DNA of 9,400 nt, from NCBI GenBank assembly GCA_937997355.1, contig CALKTZ010000712.1, forward strand, positions 1 through 9,400, written 5' to 3'. Below, piece after piece: positions 6,188 through 9,400 of this stretch. This DNA comes from an uncultured Planctomycetales bacterium. GTDB lineage: Bacteria > Planctomycetota > Planctomycetia > Isosphaerales > Isosphaeraceae. Below the pieces are notes generated by a model. The model did no database searches, was not told where the DNA came from, and saw only the letters and a program-made list of their open reading frames with translations. The first letter of the stretch is position 1. Each line of letters begins with the position of its first letter. The position numbers and the translations under genes are program-made.

Positions 6188-7975
6188 ATGGCCGTATTGT
6201 TGCAAATCAGGAATGCCTCTAAGAGTTACGGTGGGCAGGCGTTACTGGATGGTGCCGAGGCCTCCATCACCGATGACGTGAAGGTGGGCTTCATTGGTCG
6301 CAACGGGGCCGGCAAGAGCACGTTGCTGAAAATCCTGCTCGGCGAGGACGAACTCGATCGCGGGGAGATCATCCGGCATCCCAAGCTCAGGCTGGGTTAT
6401 CTGAGGCAGCACGACTCCTTCCTGCCCGGCGAAACGGTCCACGATTTTCTGATCCGCGACAGCGGACAACCCGAGTGGAAATGCGGCGAGGTCGCCGCGG
6501 AATTCGAGTTGAAGGGTCCTTATCTCGATGGGCCGGTCGATAAGCTCTCCGGAGGCTGGCAAACCCGGGTCAAGCTCGCCGCGCTCCTGCTCCATGAGCC
6601 GAATTTGCTCCTGCTGGACGAGCCGACCAACTTCCTGGACTTGCGAACCCAGATCCTGCTGGAACACTTTCTCCGGCATTTCGATCAGGCTTGCCTGATC
6701 GTTTCGCACGATCGGGCCTTCATCGGCGCCACCTGCGAGCACACGCTGGAGCTTTCTCGCGGGAAGCTGACGATGTTCCCGGGCAAGCTCGAAGCCCACC
6801 TGATTAATCAGGAAGAGCGAAAGAAGCACGACGAGCGCGCCAACGCCGGAGTTCTGGCCAAGAAGAAGCATCTCGAAGAATTCATCGCCAAGAACAAGGC
6901 CAGGGCCAGCACGGCGACCCGGGCGAAGTCGAAGGAGAAGCAGCTCAACAAGCTTGAAACCATCGAGATCGCCGCGGAAGAGCCCTCGGTCAGCATCCGG
7001 GCGCCCCAGGTTGAAGCCCGACGCGGCCCGGCCTTGCGCTGTCTCGACCTGACGATCGGCTATCCCGAGCGGGTCATCGCCTCACAAATCGGCGTCGAGG
7101 TGGAACACGGATCACGCACGGCGATCGTGGGGGATAATGGGCAAGGGAAGACCACCTTCCTGCGGACGATCGTCGATTCCTTGACGCCGCTGGCGGGAGA
7201 GGTTCGCTGGGGCCATGGCTGCAATATCGGGATCTACGCCCAGCACGTTTACACAAGCCTCCCTCAGAATCAAACCGTGCTCGAATACCTCGAAAACACG
7301 GCTCCCGGCGGCACGAAAACGCAGGAGATCCTCAACGGCGCGGCATCGCTGCTGTTCCGAGGGGCCGACGTCAAGAAGAAGATTTCGTTCCTCTCCGGCG
7401 GCGAACGAGCCCGGCTCTGCCTCGCCGGGTTGATGCTGAGTCAGCACAACATCCTCGTCCTCGACGAACCCGGAAACCACCTCGACGTCGATACCGTGGA
7501 TTCGCTCGCGGAGGCCCTCCTCGCCTACAAGGGGACGGTCATTTTCACCAGTCACGACCGATACTTCATGCAGAGGATGGCGACCTCCATCATCGAGGTC
7601 CGAGACGGCCGCGTTGTCAACTACCTCGGGAATTACGACTCCTACCTGTATTCCGTCAATAAGGAGATCGAGGACGGGGAGCGTGAGCGTGCAAGCAGCA
7701 TGTCCAAGGTTCCCGCCGAGCTTTTGAAGGCCAAGGCCGTGGTCAAGTCTGCCCGCCGCAGCGAGCGAGAACTCCGCAAGGAGATGAGCAACGTCGAAAA
7801 GCTCATCGCGCGGCTCGACGAGCAGAAGAAGACCACCAATCACCAACTGCTGGCGACCTCGAACGCGGAGGAGGCGCTCCGTCTTCACAATGAAATCGAA
7901 GCGTTAACCACTCAGCTTGGCGAAGCCGAGGAACGCTGGTGCGTCCTCCAGGAAGAACTCGGCGAGTTCGACTGA
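6188..7975 (+). CDS. ABC-F family ATPase (Uup/EttA type, ribosome-associated)
   Basis: A 595-residue protein with two nucleotide-binding domains and no membrane segments, which is the ABC-F layout. Domain 1: Walker A GRNGAGKST (37-45), signature LSGGW (120-124), Walker B ending in LDEPTNFLD (143-151), switch His174. Linker about 205-275, rich in Lys/Arg/Ala, corresponding to the P-site-tRNA-interacting region of the family. Domain 2: Walker A GDNGQGKTT (315-323), signature LSGGE (402-406), Walker B with LDEPGNHLD (425-433), switch His456. A charged coiled-coil tail covers about 500-595, as in Uup. ABC-F proteins act on the ribosome in the cytoplasm, in translation quality control or antibiotic protection; which of these applies here cannot be told. 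Oddities: Phe for His in the first LDEPTNHLD box and Gly for Thr in the second. AGGAG at 6171-6175 precedes the ATG by 12 bases. The catalytic glutamates (145, 427) are intact, so it should hydrolyse ATP. Confidence 0.95.
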   Translation: MAVLLQIRNASKSYGGQALLDGAEASITDDVKVGFIGRNGAGKSTLLKILLGEDELDRGEIIRHPKLRLGYLRQHDSFLPGETVHDFLIRDSGQPEWKCGEVAAEFELKGPYLDGPVDKLSGGWQTRVKLAALLLHEPNLLLLDEPTNFLDLRTQILLEHFLRHFDQACLIVSHDRAFIGATCEHTLELSRGKLTMFPGKLEAHLINQEERKKHDERANAGVLAKKKHLEEFIAKNKARASTATRAKSKEKQLNKLETIEIAAEEPSVSIRAPQVEARRGPALRCLDLTIGYPERVIASQIGVEVEHGSRTAIVGDNGQGKTTFLRTIVDSLTPLAGEVRWGHGCNIGIYAQHVYTSLPQNQTVLEYLENTAPGGTKTQEILNGAASLLFRGADVKKKISFLSGGERARLCLAGLMLSQHNILVLDEPGNHLDVDTVDSLAEALLAYKGTVIFTSHDRYFMQRMATSIIEVRDGRVVNYLGNYDSYLYSVNKEIEDGERERASSMSKVPAELLKAKAVVKSARRSERELRKEMSNVEKLIARLDEQKKTTNHQLLATSNAEEALRLHNEIEALTTQLGEAEERWCVLQEELGEFD

Positions 7976-7988
7976 TCGCGGCCGATCA
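7973..7988. other. Palindrome joining the two convergent stop codons
   Basis: TGATCG (7973-7978) and CGATCA (7983-7988) form a six-pair stem with a CGGC loop. The left arm begins with the ABC-F stop TGA and the right arm is the minus-strand stop TGA of the PDZ gene. Only 10 bases lie between the two genes. Neither side has a U-tract, so it is at best a weak two-way terminator or a roadblock to read-through. Confidence 0.4.
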
Positions 7989-8975
7989 ACGTCCGGCCGA
8001 TTGCGCCGATTGTTCCCGATGCGCCGCCGCGTTCCCGATCGAGAGGGCGACGGTTCTTTCGACCGCCCGATCCGCCCCCCGGATTTTCATCGTCAGGCGA
8101 CGATCGGGCGCGGCATTGAGGATCACCCAGGGCAAATGCCCCGGCTGTTCGTTCCGATAATCGTTGATCGACTCGATCACATCCCCCACGCGCAGGCCGG
8201 CTTGATCGGCCTCGCTCCCCCGGTAAACCTTCGCAACTTTCATCGATGATCGCCGCGAGGCATCGACCGTTTGAACCTGGTCGAAACCGAGATCGCGGTC
8301 CCCGAGCAGCCTTCCGTCTCGATCCCGATCGATCCCGGAAGTGGGGGTGGAGATCGTCGTTGGCACCGCGGGATTTGGTCCGTTTTCTGAATCGCTCGGT
8401 TCATAAGTAAACGGAGCGAAGGCCGAGTCCGGATAAGGGATGGCTCCCGTAAAGTTCCCATAGCTACTGGAGATATCCGGCCCGGGAGGGCCTCCCTTGG
8501 TGGTGATCACGGGCTGATCGACAACGAGGGGTCCGGGCGTCCCGTAGTAGTTGGGATGATCGGGCGTCGGAAAACCCGGCCCCGCGTAGTGCGGAAATGG
8601 GTTGATCCCGCCGATGCGCCTGAGCTTGGGCCAGGGATGGGGATAGCCGGGGCCACTATAGAAGGGATATCCTCCTGCCGGAGTGCCCAGCGCCTTCCCG
8701 CCATATCCATGGCCGAGATGATAACCGGCCCCGAATCCCTGGAAACCGGGATAAATGCCGGGCGGTCCATATCCCAACGGTCCCGCGGCCGGGATTCGTT
8801 CCTCGATCCGATGGCCGATGCAACCGTTTCGGCACCGTGCATCGTTGCAGGCCGGGCGGACCACGCTCCCTTCATCCGCCCAGGTCGCGCGGAAGCCGGA
8901 GAAAGACCATGCCAGCAAGGCCAAGCCGATCATCTCGCAAGGGAACCTGCTCCGATCCCGTTTCTTCCTGGACAT
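7986..8975 (-). CDS. Secreted PDZ-domain protein with Gly/Pro/Tyr-rich region
   Basis: A 329-residue protein. Residues 1-33 are a Sec-type signal peptide (Lys/Arg-rich N-terminus, hydrophobic core about 15-28, likely cut after TWA). Next come three cysteines (43, 48, 52; C-x4-C-x3-C), then a low-complexity Gly/Pro/Tyr/His-rich stretch (about 60-175), an Asp/Arg-rich piece (about 214-230) and a PDZ domain (about 232-315) with GSEADQAGLRVGDVIESIND as its core. PDZ domains bind C-terminal peptides or partner proteins. No protease domain is present, so it is likely a scaffold or adaptor in the periplasm or at the surface, which is inference. The ATG at 8975 is chosen because GAGG lies 8 bases upstream and the signal peptide starts there. 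The frame stays open to 9290, but that extension overlaps another gene and has no signal-like sequence. An in-frame ATG at 8990 is the nearest alternative. Confidence 0.82.
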   Translation of the reverse strand: MSRKKRDRSRFPCEMIGLALLAWSFSGFRATWADEGSVVRPACNDARCRNGCIGHRIEERIPAAGPLGYGPPGIYPGFQGFGAGYHLGHGYGGKALGTPAGGYPFYSGPGYPHPWPKLRRIGGINPFPHYAGPGFPTPDHPNYYGTPGPLVVDQPVITTKGGPPGPDISSSYGNFTGAIPYPDSAFAPFTYEPSDSENGPNPAVPTTISTPTSGIDRDRDGRLLGDRDLGFDQVQTVDASRRSSMKVAKVYRGSEADQAGLRVGDVIESINDYRNEQPGHLPWVILNAAPDRRLTMKIRGADRAVERTVALSIGNAAAHREQSAQSAGR

Positions 8976-9078
8976 GGTCTCATTCCTCATTTCTCTCAGC
9001 CCAACGACTGGCTCGGATGGTCCCGTTCGACAGAATTCGGCCTGGTCTCGAATCTTGACCATCCAGAAATCGCCAGGC
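8976..9078. other. 103-base gap between the minus-strand genes with an 8-bp inverted repeat
   Basis: GGATGGTC (9015-9022) is repeated inverted as GACCATCC (9057-9064) with 34 bases between. No U-tract follows on the minus strand. It may fold in the RNA or bind a protein as two half-sites, or be chance. No clear promoter for the PDZ gene is visible, so it may be co-transcribed with the gene ending at 9079. Confidence 0.3.
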
Positions 9079-9399
9079 TCAGAAATAGCCGCCGAAATCG
9101 ATTCGATTCGTCCTCGCGGAGACGAATTCATTGATCGAGGTATTGGGGAGGCCGAATTTGACCCCAACTCCCCCCTGATTCCCCGGCCCCTGAACGACGA
9201 TCGTGTTGAGCATTTGCTCGTAGGTCGCCGGGTTGTACTGGATCCTCTGGAAGATCCCGGATGGCCCCGGGATCGCAATCGACCTCGCACCCCCGAGATT
9301 GAACGTGAAGCCGTCGGTGACTTGATTGTCGATCGGGTAGTATTTCTTGGTCAGAACATAGAAGACGAGAATCTCGCCCGGCTTCCACTGCTGGTCCCC
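9079..9399 (-). CDS. C-terminal end of an unrecognised protein (start beyond the window)
   Basis: Read on the minus strand, the frame from 9399 to the TGA at 9079-9081 gives 106 residues with no stop and with the same GC-rich third positions as the other genes. The overlapping minus-strand frames here read as Arg/Ser-rich shadow protein. The visible end starts GDQQWKPGEILVFYVLTKKY, continues with short hydrophobic beta-like segments and a Gly/Asn/Gln stretch (about residues 70-80), and ends NRIDFGGYF. No start codon with a ribosome site is visible, so the gene begins outside the window. I do not recognise the family. It lies 103 bases upstream of the PDZ gene on the same strand, so an operon is possible. 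Confidence 0.7.
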   Translation of the reverse strand, partial: GDQQWKPGEILVFYVLTKKYYPIDNQVTDGFTFNLGGARSIAIPGPSGIFQRIQYNPATYEQMLNTIVVQGPGNQGGVGVKFGLPNTSINEFVSARTNRIDFGGYF

Positions 9400-9400
9400 C

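Noticed and set aside
7112..7888. Long open frame of 258 codons on the minus strand opposite the ABC-F gene.
   Set aside because: The plus-strand ABC-F protein has all family motifs through this stretch; the antisense frame is a by-product of GC-rich codon use.
8556..9134. Open frame of 192 codons on the plus strand opposite the PDZ gene.
   Set aside because: No ribosome site or domain is visible, and the opposite strand encodes a clear signal peptide and the Gly/Pro/Tyr-rich part of the PDZ protein.
8976..9290. Upstream extension of the PDZ protein frame on the minus strand.
   Set aside because: It gives Arg/Ser-rich sequence, overlaps the end of another likely gene in a better frame, and would bury the signal peptide.

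Overview
The window is GC-rich (about 60 percent by eye) and densely coded, with all genes sharing the same GC-rich third-position codon style. The best guess for the source is a planctomycete, perhaps of the Isosphaeraceae/Gemmataceae kind. This rests on three things: a very large membrane-anchored multiheme cytochrome with a coiled-coil stalk, paired secreted cupredoxin-like proteins, and a Gly/Pro/Tyr-rich PDZ protein. It is an inference from protein style; no marker gene is present.

Layout. Positions 1-3669 (+) hold the 3' part of a cytochrome gene that begins before the window. It encodes one membrane helix, about 170 residues of coiled coil and eight CXXCH haem sites. After 71 bases comes a lipoprotein with a cupredoxin-like domain (3741-4700, +), then a hairpin terminator. 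A strongly structured 302-base intergenic region follows, leading to a secreted paralogue of the lipoprotein (5003-5842, +). The next gap (5843-6187) contains an AT-rich island with a perfect TATAAT and a strong U-tract terminator, all upstream of an ABC-F ATPase gene (6188-7975, +). The last part is on the minus strand and convergent: a secreted PDZ protein (7986-8975) and, before it, the C-terminal end of an unrecognised protein (9079-9399) that runs off the window.

How they fit together. The cytochrome and the two cupredoxin-like proteins look like an extracytoplasmic electron-transfer module. The cytochrome may be a subunit of, or acceptor for, a quinol-oxidising complex encoded upstream, with the small proteins as possible copper-dependent carriers. 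The ABC-F protein is a soluble ribosome-type ATPase and looks unrelated. The PDZ protein and its neighbour are envelope or unknown proteins.

The most interesting unexplained signals are in the two intergenic regions: a nested stem structure at 4914-4973 ending 29 bases before a start codon, and a promoter-like/terminator arrangement at 6006-6115 that could be a short RNA or an attenuator in front of the ABC-F gene. No mobile element, CRISPR array, tRNA or rRNA was seen.
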